A DNA stretch of 45,651 bases from Selenomonadaceae bacterium (GCA_017475745.1 JAFVEZ010000046.1:1-45651); one strand, 5' to 3'; shown: positions 1-8,596, counted from the stretch's first letter. A program made the numbers and translations. Notes: generated by a model not told the origin, from the sequence alone.

Positions 1-5
1 GCCAT
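1..5 (-). CDS. Start of a leftward gene, truncated by the window edge
   Basis: Only the start codon lies inside the window: an ATG read leftward from position 5. A strong ribosome binding site (AAGGAGGA, 20 to 13) sits eight bases upstream, and a sigma-70 type promoter lies at 63-91. The product cannot be named from one codon. The call rests on this combined promoter, binding site and start. Confidence 0.5.
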
Positions 6-62
6 TGTAATTTCCTCCTTGGTTTAAAACGATTGGCGAACATTCATTGCCGCCTAAACTAC

Positions 63-91
63 ATCATACACGAGAATTGTCATATTTGCAA
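63..91 (-). promoter_or_regulatory. Promoter of the truncated leftward gene
   Basis: Read on the minus strand, TTGCAA (86-91) is followed by a 17-base spacer and TATGAT (63-68). The start codon at position 5 lies about 58 bases downstream. Upstream of the -35 box are dyads, including TCACAGG/CCTGTGA (144-150 and 160-166), that could be regulator sites. Confidence 0.55.
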
Positions 92-242
92 ATAACACAA
101 TTTTCGGATTGAGTATATTGATCATTGGGTACCAATTTGATCATCACAGGGTGGCCAATCCTGTGATTTCCCAATCTCTAAACACTATATCGTCATTTCT
201 AAAGTAAAACTTAAGTATTTTTTAAAAATTTTTTAAATTTTT

Positions 243-271
243 TTGATAAAATTTGCAGTAGATGATATAAT
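243..271 (+). promoter_or_regulatory. Promoter of the sugar-binding lipoprotein operon
   Basis: TTGATA (243-248), a 17-base spacer and a perfect TATAAT (266-271). Transcription would start near 278, leaving an untranslated leader of about 205 bases before the ATG at 486. That is long enough to carry the two hairpins at 343-398. Confidence 0.65.
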
Positions 272-342
272 GATTTAAATTATTCTGTTAGTTGATTTGG
301 CAAGCTTATCCATTTTTTCTGCCTTTTTTGGGGGTTGCGGGT

Positions 343-398
343 CAACTTTTTGACTGGCCAAAAAGTTGCAAAAAGCCACCGCTTTCTTACTAGAAAGC
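343..398 (+). other. Two strong hairpins in the 5' leader
   Basis: The first hairpin has a perfect 10-bp stem, CAACTTTTTG (343-352) with CAAAAAGTTG (359-368), and a six-base loop. The second has a perfect 7-bp stem, GCTTTCT (381-387) with AGAAAGC (392-398), and a four-base loop. They lie between the promoter and the lipoprotein start. Neither is followed by a clean T-run on the plus strand, so simple termination is unlikely. They could be a regulatory leader or a dispersed intergenic repeat. No known riboswitch family was recognised. Confidence 0.5.
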
Positions 399-485
399 TT
401 GGCAAAGAACTGCTCGCGCCCAACTAAATACCTTCAAATCAACCGCGATTGAAAGTTTAACGTCTGTAAGGAAAGGCTGTACTGT

Positions 486-1565
486 ATGAATTGTAGAAAT
501 ATACTTGCTGTTTGCCTGTCTTTGATATTGATTGTATTTGTGACAGGTTGCTTCTTGACAGATAGACGAAGCACAAAAATAGGCGTTGCTATGCCTACTC
601 AGACCCGACAACGCTGGAACCAAGATGGCGCCAACATCGAAAGAAAACTACTCGAACGCGGTTATAGTGTTGAGCTTGAGTTTGGCAACAATGAGATTGA
701 CCTTCAAGTGTCACAAATCGACAAGATGATAGAAGATGGCTGTAAGGTCATTATCATTGGCGCCGTTGATGCTAATTCACTCTCAGAAGTCCTAGACAAG
801 GCAAAGAATAACGGCATTAAAATTATCTCCTATGATCGTCTTATAATGAATACTGACGCGATTGATTATTACGCAACCTTCGACAACCTGGCAGTTGGAA
901 CTATTCAAGGCGAATACATTGAAGATAAACTCGGCTTGAAGGTGGGCAGAGGTCCATACAATTTAGAGATTATAGCCGGCTCTTTAGACGACAATAATAC
1001 TATATTCTTCTTTGAAGGTGCTATGGAAGTTCTCAGACCTTATATTCAGAGCAAGCAGCTTGTAGTTCAGTCGCGTCAAGTCAATCTTAAGCAATGTGCC
1101 ATACCTCATTGGAAAGAGCACATCGCCAAGGAACGTATGCTAAATATACTCAATACCTACTATATTGACAAGTATTTAGATGTAGCGCTTTGTGCCAACG
1201 ATTCTGTAGCAATAGGTGTCATGGGTGCATTGGAAGATAAGGGTTATTACGATACTGATGATGAGAAGGTACCAATAATAACCGGTCAAGATTGTGATCG
1301 TAAGAATATGAACATGATAATAAATGCTGAACAAACCATGTCGATATTTAAAGATACTCGCTTGCTGGCTGAACAAGTCGTCAAGATGGTTGATGCTATT
1401 GTTGCCGGCAAAGAGCCTGAGACCAACGATATTGGCAATTACAACAATGGCGTTAAGTTTGTACCCTCATTTCTCGTTAGACCTCAATTCGTCGACAAGG
1501 ACAACTATAGAGAAGTTCTCATTGACTCTGGCTACTACAATGAGGCTGAATTTCAAAATCCTTAA
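486..1565 (+). CDS. Sugar-binding lipoprotein (ChvE/XylF-like periplasmic binding protein)
   Basis: A 359-residue type I periplasmic binding protein. Residues 1-22 form a lipoprotein signal ending in the lipobox VTGC, with lipidated Cys22. The mature part reads like the sugar-binding (CUT2, ChvE/XylF) family: IGVAMPTQTRQRW near the start, then KVIIIGAVDANSL, YYATFDN and CANDSVAIGVMGAL. No ABC permease or ATPase gene is adjacent. The next gene is a membrane diguanylate cyclase, so the protein more likely serves sensing than uptake, as ChvE does for VirA. That role is inferred. The ligand cannot be read from sequence. Promoter at 243-271; probable operon with the two following genes. Confidence 0.8.
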   Translation: MNCRNILAVCLSLILIVFVTGCFLTDRRSTKIGVAMPTQTRQRWNQDGANIERKLLERGYSVELEFGNNEIDLQVSQIDKMIEDGCKVIIIGAVDANSLSEVLDKAKNNGIKIISYDRLIMNTDAIDYYATFDNLAVGTIQGEYIEDKLGLKVGRGPYNLEIIAGSLDDNNTIFFFEGAMEVLRPYIQSKQLVVQSRQVNLKQCAIPHWKEHIAKERMLNILNTYYIDKYLDVALCANDSVAIGVMGALEDKGYYDTDDEKVPIITGQDCDRKNMNMIINAEQTMSIFKDTRLLAEQVVKMVDAIVAGKEPETNDIGNYNNGVKFVPSFLVRPQFVDKDNYREVLIDSGYYNEAEFQNP

Positions 1566-1583
1566 TGATAGAAGGTGAGATCA

Positions 1584-3878
1584 TTGAAGCAGAGAGTTTA
1601 CCACTTCATATTGTCAGCAGTCTTTTTCTATGCTCTATTTAGTTATGGCAAAGACGTTTTGGTGATCCCACCGAAAATCATTGACCTATCTCCATTCTTG
1701 CCGCCAATCCTTGGACTGATGTGGGGAACTCCTGCAGCGTTCGGTGTTGCCATTGGAGATTTATTATCACACTATCCATCGTTTCAACTTAAGGAAGCCC
1801 TAGCAGTTTTCTTTGCAGGGTACTTTCCCTATAAGGTCTGGCACTCTGTATGGACTGATGAGACTGCCTTTGCCTTCAACTCAAAGAACTTGATAAAATT
1901 CATTGCAATAATATTCGTATCCACCTTGTCAACTTCACTGTTTCTCGGTCTCACTACCACAGAAAGAGAAGTCAAGACGCTCTTTGAAGGTACTGATTTA
2001 CCGTTGAGTCAACCTATCGACTATGCCGGTATTCTCTTTCTGAATGACTTTGACGTTGCGATATTCTTCGGTATGCCGCTCTTCCTAATCCTCGTTAGCT
2101 ATAACTACGACTTCCATCTACCGACAGCAAATAAGATCGTTCAATCGGAAAGTGTCTCCAAGATGAATAGATTGGCGCTGATCGTGCTTTATGGTCTCTT
2201 CCTTGTCCTGTTCATCACTCTTGATGTCTCTGGAATAATCTACGATCTGGATCATATGGATAACTGGCTGCAGTTCAACGGTGAAATTCTCACTATGATG
2301 AATATTACATTGATAGTAATGTTCCTAATGTTGTTGAAGTATCGCCGCTCAATCATGACAAACCTTATGCTTTTGGAAATGGCTACAGTCTTTATTGCAG
2401 CGTTGATGTTAGGTTCTGTCAGCTTTATGGCGATAAGTGGCACCATTGACGATCATGTTGACAACGACCTTCAAAAGATGAGTGTTATATATCGTGAGAG
2501 ATTGTCTCATACATTCAATGATATGAGAATGGCTGTCAACAGCATGGGCAGTTTGGCACTGAGTGAGCTTGAAAGTTATGAACGCTTGAGGAACGACGAA
2601 GCTTATCGCAATAATTATCTCACTGCAATGGAGCGAAGTTTTACCGCAATCACAGAAAAAACCGCCGGTAGCATTGGATTCTATATGAGATTCTCGCCGG
2701 ATATTGTCGATGCTGGCTTCCTATGTACAAGATTGCCGACGGATTGGGGCAGAAAGTTGCCTACATTCACTCATATGAGTAATCCTCATCATAATGACCG
2801 TTATCACATTCCTCAAGAGAGATACCTTGCTCAGTTGAGTGAACCGTACATGAATGAGAGTATTTGGCACTATATGATCTCTTATGTAATTCCACTTCAG
2901 AAAGATGATAGATTTATCGGGATCGTCGGCATGGATATAGACTTTGATTATATCATTCATGAGATCAAGCGCATGTCGGTTTATGAACACGGCTATGTTT
3001 GCCTACTCAACAAGAAGGGTGATATACTCTATGCCAACCACAACAGTAAAGAAGCATTTGAGAACAAGAAGGGCGTCTACGAGACTGAAACCTATCTCAG
3101 CAACGGCATTTGGCTGAAGATTGCCGCCTTCTCTCATGATATCTATGCTGATCGCAACAATATGTTAATTCGCTTTGTTGTAGTTATGTTGTTTGTCGTG
3201 ATCTTGGTCTCTATCTTTAGCATATGGCTTGCAGAGCGCGAGATAAAACCTTTAATACTTATCACGGAAGCCGCGAGGAAGATTGCAGATGGTGATCTTG
3301 ATGTTAAAATCTCCTACAAGGCGCAGAATGAGCTTGGCACTCTTGTTGACAGTATCAAGGATATGGTTGCCAAGCTTGAGGTTTACATGTATCGCGACAA
3401 GCTGACGGGTGTACTCAACACTGCCGCTTATATCCGTAAGGTCAATGAGCTTGAGAAGCATCGCCGAAATACTGATACTAATCCGTACGCCATCGCTGTG
3501 TTTGATGTCAACTTCCTCAAGAGACTTAATGACAAGTACGGACATGAGGCGGGTAATGAGCTTATTCGCCGCGCAGCAAAGCTAATCGGTAGGATATTCA
3601 GCAACAGCCGCGTATATCGTATTGGTGGTGATGAGTTCGTGGCAATTTTGACTGACAAGGACTACGAGGATAGAGAGCGCCTATTACAACAGTTTGACTC
3701 TGAGACCGCCAATGAGAGCTTCATGGTAGACGAGCAGGAAATAAAGGTATCAATCGCCCGCGGAATGGCATTATGTAACAAATCAGAGGAGTTTTCAGAG
3801 ATATTCCGTCAGGCTGATGCAGCAATGTATGAGAACAAGTCCGCGATCAAAGCCAAGTTAGGCATTGTTGGCAGATAG
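1584..3878 (+). CDS. Membrane diguanylate cyclase (multi-TM, dCACHE, HAMP, GGDEF)
   Basis: Makes cyclic di-GMP from GTP. About eight hydrophobic segments fill residues 8-290, then an extracytoplasmic dCACHE-like sensor (about 290-505), a further TM segment (about 508-530), HAMP (530-585) and a C-terminal GGDEF domain. The active site is intact (RIGGDEF, about 681-685). The RxxD product-inhibition site is absent; the matching positions read FSNS. A GTG at 1575 is in frame, but it overlaps the binding site AAGGTGA, so TTG at 1584 is the better start (764 residues). It begins 18 bases after the binding-protein gene, which suggests that the lipoprotein feeds a signal to this sensor. Confidence 0.88.
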   Translation: MKQRVYHFILSAVFFYALFSYGKDVLVIPPKIIDLSPFLPPILGLMWGTPAAFGVAIGDLLSHYPSFQLKEALAVFFAGYFPYKVWHSVWTDETAFAFNSKNLIKFIAIIFVSTLSTSLFLGLTTTEREVKTLFEGTDLPLSQPIDYAGILFLNDFDVAIFFGMPLFLILVSYNYDFHLPTANKIVQSESVSKMNRLALIVLYGLFLVLFITLDVSGIIYDLDHMDNWLQFNGEILTMMNITLIVMFLMLLKYRRSIMTNLMLLEMATVFIAALMLGSVSFMAISGTIDDHVDNDLQKMSVIYRERLSHTFNDMRMAVNSMGSLALSELESYERLRNDEAYRNNYLTAMERSFTAITEKTAGSIGFYMRFSPDIVDAGFLCTRLPTDWGRKLPTFTHMSNPHHNDRYHIPQERYLAQLSEPYMNESIWHYMISYVIPLQKDDRFIGIVGMDIDFDYIIHEIKRMSVYEHGYVCLLNKKGDILYANHNSKEAFENKKGVYETETYLSNGIWLKIAAFSHDIYADRNNMLIRFVVVMLFVVILVSIFSIWLAEREIKPLILITEAARKIADGDLDVKISYKAQNELGTLVDSIKDMVAKLEVYMYRDKLTGVLNTAAYIRKVNELEKHRRNTDTNPYAIAVFDVNFLKRLNDKYGHEAGNELIRRAAKLIGRIFSNSRVYRIGGDEFVAILTDKDYEDRERLLQQFDSETANESFMVDEQEIKVSIARGMALCNKSEEFSEIFRQADAAMYENKSAIKAKLGIVGR

Positions 3879-3889
3879 AGAGGTTATAT

Positions 3890-5113
3890 ATGAGATTAGC
3901 AGATTTAAAACAGCAAGTAATTGAGGAAGCGAAGCCTTACTTCCAACGAATTGACGAAGTATCTGAGAGCAACACAGTCAAAGTCTTAAATGCAATGAGA
4001 CAGTTGAAGGTCTCCGACGCCCACTTCAAGTCTTCAACTGGCTATGCTTATGGTGATATCAGCCGCGAGAAGTTAGAAGAACTCTATGCAACTATCTTCA
4101 AGGCAGAGCGGGCACTTGTCCGTACTCAATTCGTCAGCGGCACTCACGCTCTCGCAACCGTCCTGTTTGGTATCCTCCGACCAGGTGATGAACTTGTATC
4201 CTTGACTGGTGAGCCTTATGACACCATGCAGACAGTCATAGGGCATGCTCATGAGTCCAAAGGTTCACTCAAAGAGTTTGGCGTTGACTATCGTGAACTG
4301 CCACTGATTGACGGTAAAGTTGACATTGACGGCATTAGCAACGTTATCACTGCCAAGACCAAGGTTGCACTGATTCAGCGTTCGCGCGGTTACTCCATGC
4401 GCGATCCATTGATGATTGAGGACATCGAAAAGATTTGTGCAGCGGTCAAGAGGGTCAATCCAAACTGTGTGACGTTCATTGACAACTGTTATGGTGAGTT
4501 TGTCGAAGTTCAAGAGCCTATTGAAGTTGGTGCGGATATCATCGCCGGAAGTCTCATTAAGAATATCGGCGGCGGGCTTGCTCCGACAGGCGGCTATATA
4601 GTTGGGCGTTCTGATTTGGTTGAGTTGGCTTCATATCGTTTAACTGCACCTGGTATGGGCGACGAACTCGGTGCAAGTTTGGGCGATCCAAGGCTGTTAT
4701 ATCAAGGATTATTCCTCGCTCCTCATGTGACAGCCCAAGCCCTCAAAGGTGCTGTCTTTGCTGCAGGACTCTTCAGCCGTTTAGGATATAATACCCACCC
4801 GCTGCCTACTGATAAGCGCGGTGACATTATCCAGGCCATTGAACTCAAGACACCAGAGAAGCTAATTGCCTTCTGTCGTGCTATTCAGAAGTACTCACCG
4901 GTTGATTCATTCGCCGCGCCGGAGCCTTGGGACATGCCTGGCTATGAGGATCAAGTCATCATGGCAGCAGGAACATTCGTACAAGGCGCTTCGATTGAAT
5001 TGAGTGCTGATGGTCCACTTCGTCCGCCATATAATGTATATCTACAGGGCGGACTGACATTTGAACACGCTATGACAGCGATCATGGCTGCTGCCGAAGA
5101 ATTAGAGAATTAA
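3890..5113 (+). CDS. ynbB: PLP-dependent methionine gamma-lyase/aluminium-resistance family protein
   Basis: A 407-residue fold-type I PLP enzyme of the family annotated as 'aluminium resistance protein' or 'methionine gamma-lyase family protein' (B. subtilis YnbB). Visible features are the family start with STGYAYGD (about 49-56), substrate and cofactor segment SGTHALA, Asp198 in FIDNCYGEF for the PLP ring, and the Schiff-base lysine Lys224 in SLIKNIGGGLAPTGGY. Members are thought to cleave C-S bonds of sulfur amino acids, but the true substrate is not established. It starts 12 bases after the cyclase gene with AGAGAGG as binding site, so it is probably co-transcribed; no functional link is obvious. 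Confidence 0.85.
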   Translation: MRLADLKQQVIEEAKPYFQRIDEVSESNTVKVLNAMRQLKVSDAHFKSSTGYAYGDISREKLEELYATIFKAERALVRTQFVSGTHALATVLFGILRPGDELVSLTGEPYDTMQTVIGHAHESKGSLKEFGVDYRELPLIDGKVDIDGISNVITAKTKVALIQRSRGYSMRDPLMIEDIEKICAAVKRVNPNCVTFIDNCYGEFVEVQEPIEVGADIIAGSLIKNIGGGLAPTGGYIVGRSDLVELASYRLTAPGMGDELGASLGDPRLLYQGLFLAPHVTAQALKGAVFAAGLFSRLGYNTHPLPTDKRGDIIQAIELKTPEKLIAFCRAIQKYSPVDSFAAPEPWDMPGYEDQVIMAAGTFVQGASIELSADGPLRPPYNVYLQGGLTFEHAMTAIMAAAEELEN

Positions 5114-5124
5114 GGCAAACAAAG

Positions 5125-5153
5125 ACCGCCGCTACCAATTACGGTAGGGCGGT
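5125..5153. terminator. Bidirectional terminator between convergent genes
   Basis: ACCGCC plus CTACC (5125-5136, one bulged G) pairs with GGTAG plus GGCGGT (5143-5153) around a six-base loop. On the minus strand the stem is followed by CTTTGTTT, so it can end fruA; on the plus strand by an AT-rich run, so it can also end the C-S lyase operon. Confidence 0.65.
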
Positions 5154-5179
5154 AAATATATTTGTCAGTTATTAATATC

Positions 5180-7105
5180 TTACTTCTGGACTGGTTTCTT
5201 GAACATTCCGAGAGCAACTGCACCAATAGCTGCACCTGCGAAGATCGCAACGAGGTACATGAGCGGGTTGCCGATTGTCGGAACGACGAAGATGCCGCCG
5301 TGAGGAGCCATCAGCGTGCACTCGAACATCATCGTTAGAGCACCAGCGATTGCTGAACCGAGAGCGCAAGGCGGAATGACGTGGATAGGATCAGCCGCTG
5401 CAAACGGAATAGCACCTTCAGTAATGAACGAAAGACCCATGACAATGTTGGTAGGACCAGACTTGATCTCGTTCTCGGTGAACTTGTTCTTGAAGAACAT
5501 AGTAGCGAATGCGATTGCAAGAGGTGGAACCATACCGCCTGCCATAACAGCAGCCATTACATAGTAGTTACCTTGGGTAAGCAAGCCAACGCCAGTGACG
5601 TAAGCAGCCTTGTTGATAGGACCACCCATATCAATAGCCATCATGCCGCCGACAATCAAGCCCATGAAAATCTTGGCAGAAGGATCCATATTGCTGAGGG
5701 TGTCAATGAGCCAACTGTTGACCACGGCAATAGGTGGACCGATAATCAGTGTGCAGATGATACCAATGAGGAAAATACCACAAAGTGGATAAATCAAGAT
5801 TGGTCTGATACCGGCAAGAGCGTCTGGCAAGGATTCTGTAGCACTCTTGAGTTTGTTGACAATCCAACCAGCGAGGAAACCTGCAAGAAAAGCACCAAGG
5901 AAGCCGGAGCCGTTAGCACCGGAGAGAGCACCACCGACAAAACCGGCAGCAAGACCAGGACGGTCAGCGATAGACATAGCAATAAATCCTGCTAAAACTG
6001 GGAGCATAAATCCAAAGGCAGCGCCGCCAGTGTCCTTGAAGAAGGCAGCCACAGGCGTGATAGAACCGAATTTACCTCTCTCATCTTGAGGAAGAGAGTT
6101 CAGATCAACTGAGAAACCATCAATCAAGAAGGCAAGAGCGATCAAGATACCGCCGCCAACGACGAACGGCAACATGTGTGAGACGCCGTTCATTAAGTGC
6201 TTGTAAGCTTGGCGACCGAGTGACTCATTTGAAACGTCTGCAGCACTTTCAGCTTCAGCACCGCCAGTTGCATGATAGACAGGTGCAGAACCCGCCAGAG
6301 CACGATCAATGAGTTCGTCAGCCTTGTTGATACCGTCAGCAACCTTCGTGATGACGACCTTCTTGCCGTCGAAACGTGCCATTGCAACGTTCTTGTCAGC
6401 CGCGACGATAATGCCGTCAGCCTTAGCAATCTCATCAGCGGTGAGAACATTCTTGGCACCGCCGGAACCGTTAGTCTCAACTTTGATTGAGATACCGCGC
6501 TTCTTGGCATGCTGTTCAAGTGACTCAGCAGCCATAAAGGTGTGAGCAATACCTGTCGGACAGGCAGTGACGGCGAGTATCTGAATGTGGTCAGATGCCG
6601 GAGCAGGAGCCGCTGCCGCACTTGAAGCCGCAGCAGGAGCTTCGAACTTGCCATCTTCTTTGTCGTCAATGAGTTTGAGGAACTCTTCCTTCGTGGTCGC
6701 CTTGATAAGAGCTTCCTTGAAGTCAGGATCCATAATCATTGTGGCGAGCTTAGAAAGAATCATCAAATGCTCATCGTTGCCGCCGTCCGGAGCAGCAATC
6801 GCAAAGAACAATCTTGCAGGATTACCGTCCATTGATTGGAAGTCGATACCTTCCGGAATGGTCATCGCAGCAAGACCCGGTTCCTTAACGCCGGAGGATT
6901 TGGCATGAGGTGTTGCAATGCCATCACCGAGACCTGTGGTGCCGGACGCTTCACGCGCCTGGACATCTTTCAGATACTGAGCCTTGTTTTTGAGGTTTCC
7001 GCCCTTGTCCATAAGATCAACAAGATGTACAATGGCGTCTTGCTTATCTTTGACATGAGCACCGAGATCAATACTCGCATTTTTGAGCAGTTCAGTAACT
7101 CTCAC
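5180..7105 (-). CDS. fruA: Fructose PTS transporter, fused IIA-IIB-IIC
   Basis: Imports fructose as fructose 1-phosphate. Domains in order: IIA with phospho-His67 (IATPHAKSS), an Ala/Pro-rich linker, IIB with phospho-Cys182 (AVTACPTGIAHTFMAAE), then a membrane IIC of about 340 residues (from about residue 300). The open frame extends to 7189, but GTG at 7105 has the binding site AAAGAAGTGA and gives the family-typical start VRVTELL; this yields 641 residues. Last gene of the fruK-IIAB-small ORF-fruA series, 104 bases after the small gene. It ends at the hairpin 5125-5153. Confidence 0.93.
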   Translation of the reverse strand: MRVTELLKNASIDLGAHVKDKQDAIVHLVDLMDKGGNLKNKAQYLKDVQAREASGTTGLGDGIATPHAKSSGVKEPGLAAMTIPEGIDFQSMDGNPARLFFAIAAPDGGNDEHLMILSKLATMIMDPDFKEALIKATTKEEFLKLIDDKEDGKFEAPAAASSAAAAPAPASDHIQILAVTACPTGIAHTFMAAESLEQHAKKRGISIKVETNGSGGAKNVLTADEIAKADGIIVAADKNVAMARFDGKKVVITKVADGINKADELIDRALAGSAPVYHATGGAEAESAADVSNESLGRQAYKHLMNGVSHMLPFVVGGGILIALAFLIDGFSVDLNSLPQDERGKFGSITPVAAFFKDTGGAAFGFMLPVLAGFIAMSIADRPGLAAGFVGGALSGANGSGFLGAFLAGFLAGWIVNKLKSATESLPDALAGIRPILIYPLCGIFLIGIICTLIIGPPIAVVNSWLIDTLSNMDPSAKIFMGLIVGGMMAIDMGGPINKAAYVTGVGLLTQGNYYVMAAVMAGGMVPPLAIAFATMFFKNKFTENEIKSGPTNIVMGLSFITEGAIPFAAADPIHVIPPCALGSAIAGALTMMFECTLMAPHGGIFVVPTIGNPLMYLVAIFAGAAIGAVALGMFKKPVQK

Positions 7106-7209
7106 TTTGTTCACTTCTTTCTTTAAATTTATATAAAGATTGTTACGGCAAGCTGTAAAGTAAAAACTATTTTCCCTTACAGCCGCCATATTAATTGTAA
7201 ATTGAAACT

Positions 7210-7521
7210 TTAACCACCGTAACGAGTAACGTGAATTTCACCTACGGAATAAAGATCAATGCTATCCCAGTATTTATATCTTCCGCCTGAAAAATATGCC
7301 TTAACTTTAACATAGCGGACATGATCTTGGAAATTGATGTACTGATACCAACCGTTTCTCAAAACACCATTTCCAAGAATATCATCACCCCAACCAGGAT
7401 AATTCGTTCCAACACCATAAAGGGCAACGACATTTTCACCAGAATAATTTACAACTTTAAGACTTCTTGTTGCAAAAGCTGAATTTTGCATATGTGCAAG
7501 AAGAAATACGGTTAAAATCAT
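7210..7521 (-). CDS. Small secreted protein whose 5' end is frameshifted at a G10 tract
   Basis: The open part encodes 103 residues: a signal-peptide core (MILTVFLLAHMQNSAFA) and a mature domain with KVVNYSGENVVALY, GWGDDILG and YWDSIDL. I recognise this as the pattern of small exported proteins of unknown function with a WG-D-LG signature. ATG 7521 has no binding site. Upstream, ATG 7639 has a good one (GAAAGAAGTG) and reads MKVNEMKVNEMLKQAH, but meets a stop after ten G (7558-7567). With nine G the two parts join into one 142-residue protein with a longer basic signal peptide. It may be phase-variable, decaying or a sequencing error. It sits inside the fru operon. Confidence 0.6.
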   Translation of the reverse strand: MILTVFLLAHMQNSAFATRSLKVVNYSGENVVALYGVGTNYPGWGDDILGNGVLRNGWYQYINFQDHVRYVKVKAYFSGGRYKYWDSIDLYSVGEIHVTRYGG

Positions 7522-7557
7522 AGTTACGAGAAGGACACGAAGGAAATAATTTCTATA

Positions 7558-7567
7558 CCCCCCCCCC
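7558..7567 (-). repeat. Homopolymer tract, ten G on the coding strand
   Basis: Ten consecutive C on the plus strand (G on the coding strand). Frame arithmetic shows that nine or twelve G would link the start at 7639 to the secreted frame ending at 7210; ten leads to an immediate TAG. Tracts of this length are classic slipped-strand sites. Confidence 0.85.
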
Positions 7568-7606
7568 TATTCTGCGAACGCTGCTGTCAATATGGGCTTG
7601 TTTAAG

Positions 7607-7645
7607 CATTTCATTGACTTTCATTTCATTGACTTTCATTTCATT
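7607..7645 (-). repeat. 15-bp tandem repeat at the start of the small secreted gene
   Basis: The unit CATTTCATTGACTTT occurs twice in full (7607-7621 and 7622-7636) plus nine bases of a third copy. On the coding strand it encodes MKVNE twice, just after the binding site of the extended frame. Being 15 bp long, it changes length without shifting the frame. Confidence 0.8.
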
Positions 7646-7678
7646 CACTTCTTTCTAAATCACGATAATCATTGATAA

Positions 7679-8557
7679 TTAGGAGAACAGACTTTTGATT
7701 TTTTTCAAGATTTTACTTGTAAAGCTGGTGTCATCGTCCTCTTGATGGTGAATTGGAGCCTGACCAGAGAGTACACGTTCCAAGAGTTGATCCGGCTTAT
7801 TGATGCCAGTTATAACGGCAGTTTGAATCAATCGTTTGCCGTTAAAACGATATGTAGGCACCTGAGCACTTGCCGCAACTATAATGGCATCGGCTTCTTT
7901 AATATCCTCGTCAGTGAGTTCGTCATAGACACCTTCGGCACCACGAGTCTCAACGTGAATGGCAACACCACGCTTCCAAGCCGCCTGCTTGAGAGCTTCT
8001 GCCGCCATATGTGCTGAAGAAATACCTGTTGGACAAGCAGTGACGGCAAGAACTTTGACTCTCTCCGATAACGGAGCAGATTTAGCTTCAGATGCCGCGC
8101 GTTCAGCTTCTTTAGCTTCAATGAGACTCGTGAACTCTTCAACAGTCTTGGCATTGATGAGAGCCTCTTTAAACTCTGGATCCATGAGTAGAACAGCCAA
8201 GCGACCCATCTCAGTGAGAGACTTGTCGTCAGCTTTTTCAGGAGCCGCAAAGAGGAATAGAAGTCTTGCGGGCCTGCCATCTATAGAGTCAAACTCAACA
8301 CCATTCGGAACGGTAATAACTGAAATTGCAGGCTTCTTGATACTGTTGTTTTGAGCATGAGGTGTTGCAAGACCATTGCCAAGACCTGTCGAACCGCCTG
8401 CTTCACGTGCAAGAACATCTTTGCGGACTGATTTCTTGTCTTTGATGATATTGCTTTTTGCAAGCAGATCAATGAGAATGTCAATGGCTTCCTGCTTTGT
8501 TGAAGGCGTCATATTGAGGGCGATTGCACCTTTTGGAATAAATTTAGTGATTTTCAT
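7679..8557 (-). CDS. PTS fructose-family IIA-IIB protein without IIC
   Basis: A soluble paralogue of the first half of FruA: IIA with phospho-His67 (LATPHAQNN) and IIB with Cys175 (AVTACPTG), ending after a short Lys-rich tail (KILKKIKSLFS) with no membrane domain. After CPTGI the FruA residues AHTFM are replaced by SSAHM, which removes the usual histidine position of the IIB loop. The stated ATG has the binding site GAAGTGA; an in-frame GTG at 8566 overlaps that site. It starts 39 bases after fruK. Roles that fit are phospho-donor to FruA's IIC, phosphate sink or regulator. It could also be a fruA duplicate that lost its 3' half. Confidence 0.85.
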   Translation of the reverse strand: MKITKFIPKGAIALNMTPSTKQEAIDILIDLLAKSNIIKDKKSVRKDVLAREAGGSTGLGNGLATPHAQNNSIKKPAISVITVPNGVEFDSIDGRPARLLFLFAAPEKADDKSLTEMGRLAVLLMDPEFKEALINAKTVEEFTSLIEAKEAERAASEAKSAPLSERVKVLAVTACPTGISSAHMAAEALKQAAWKRGVAIHVETRGAEGVYDELTDEDIKEADAIIVAASAQVPTYRFNGKRLIQTAVITGINKPDQLLERVLSGQAPIHHQEDDDTSFTSKILKKIKSLFS

Positions 8558-8596
8558 ATTCGTCACTTCTTTAAATTAAAGTTTAATATCACGTTA

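Noticed and set aside
144..166. CRP-like site (TCACAGG/CCTGTGA)
   Set aside because: The half-sites are in the opposite order to the TGTGA-N6-TCACA consensus and the spacing differs, so it is kept only as an unnamed dyad.
5381..5995. A 204-codon plus-strand frame opposite fruA
   Set aside because: It mirrors the conserved fruA frame, has no binding site and an unfamily-like composition. Other plus-strand frames under fruA are the same kind of shadow.
7106..7189. Longer fruA start at 7189
   Set aside because: The added 28 residues have no family match, while GTG 7105 has a good binding site and the standard N-terminus.
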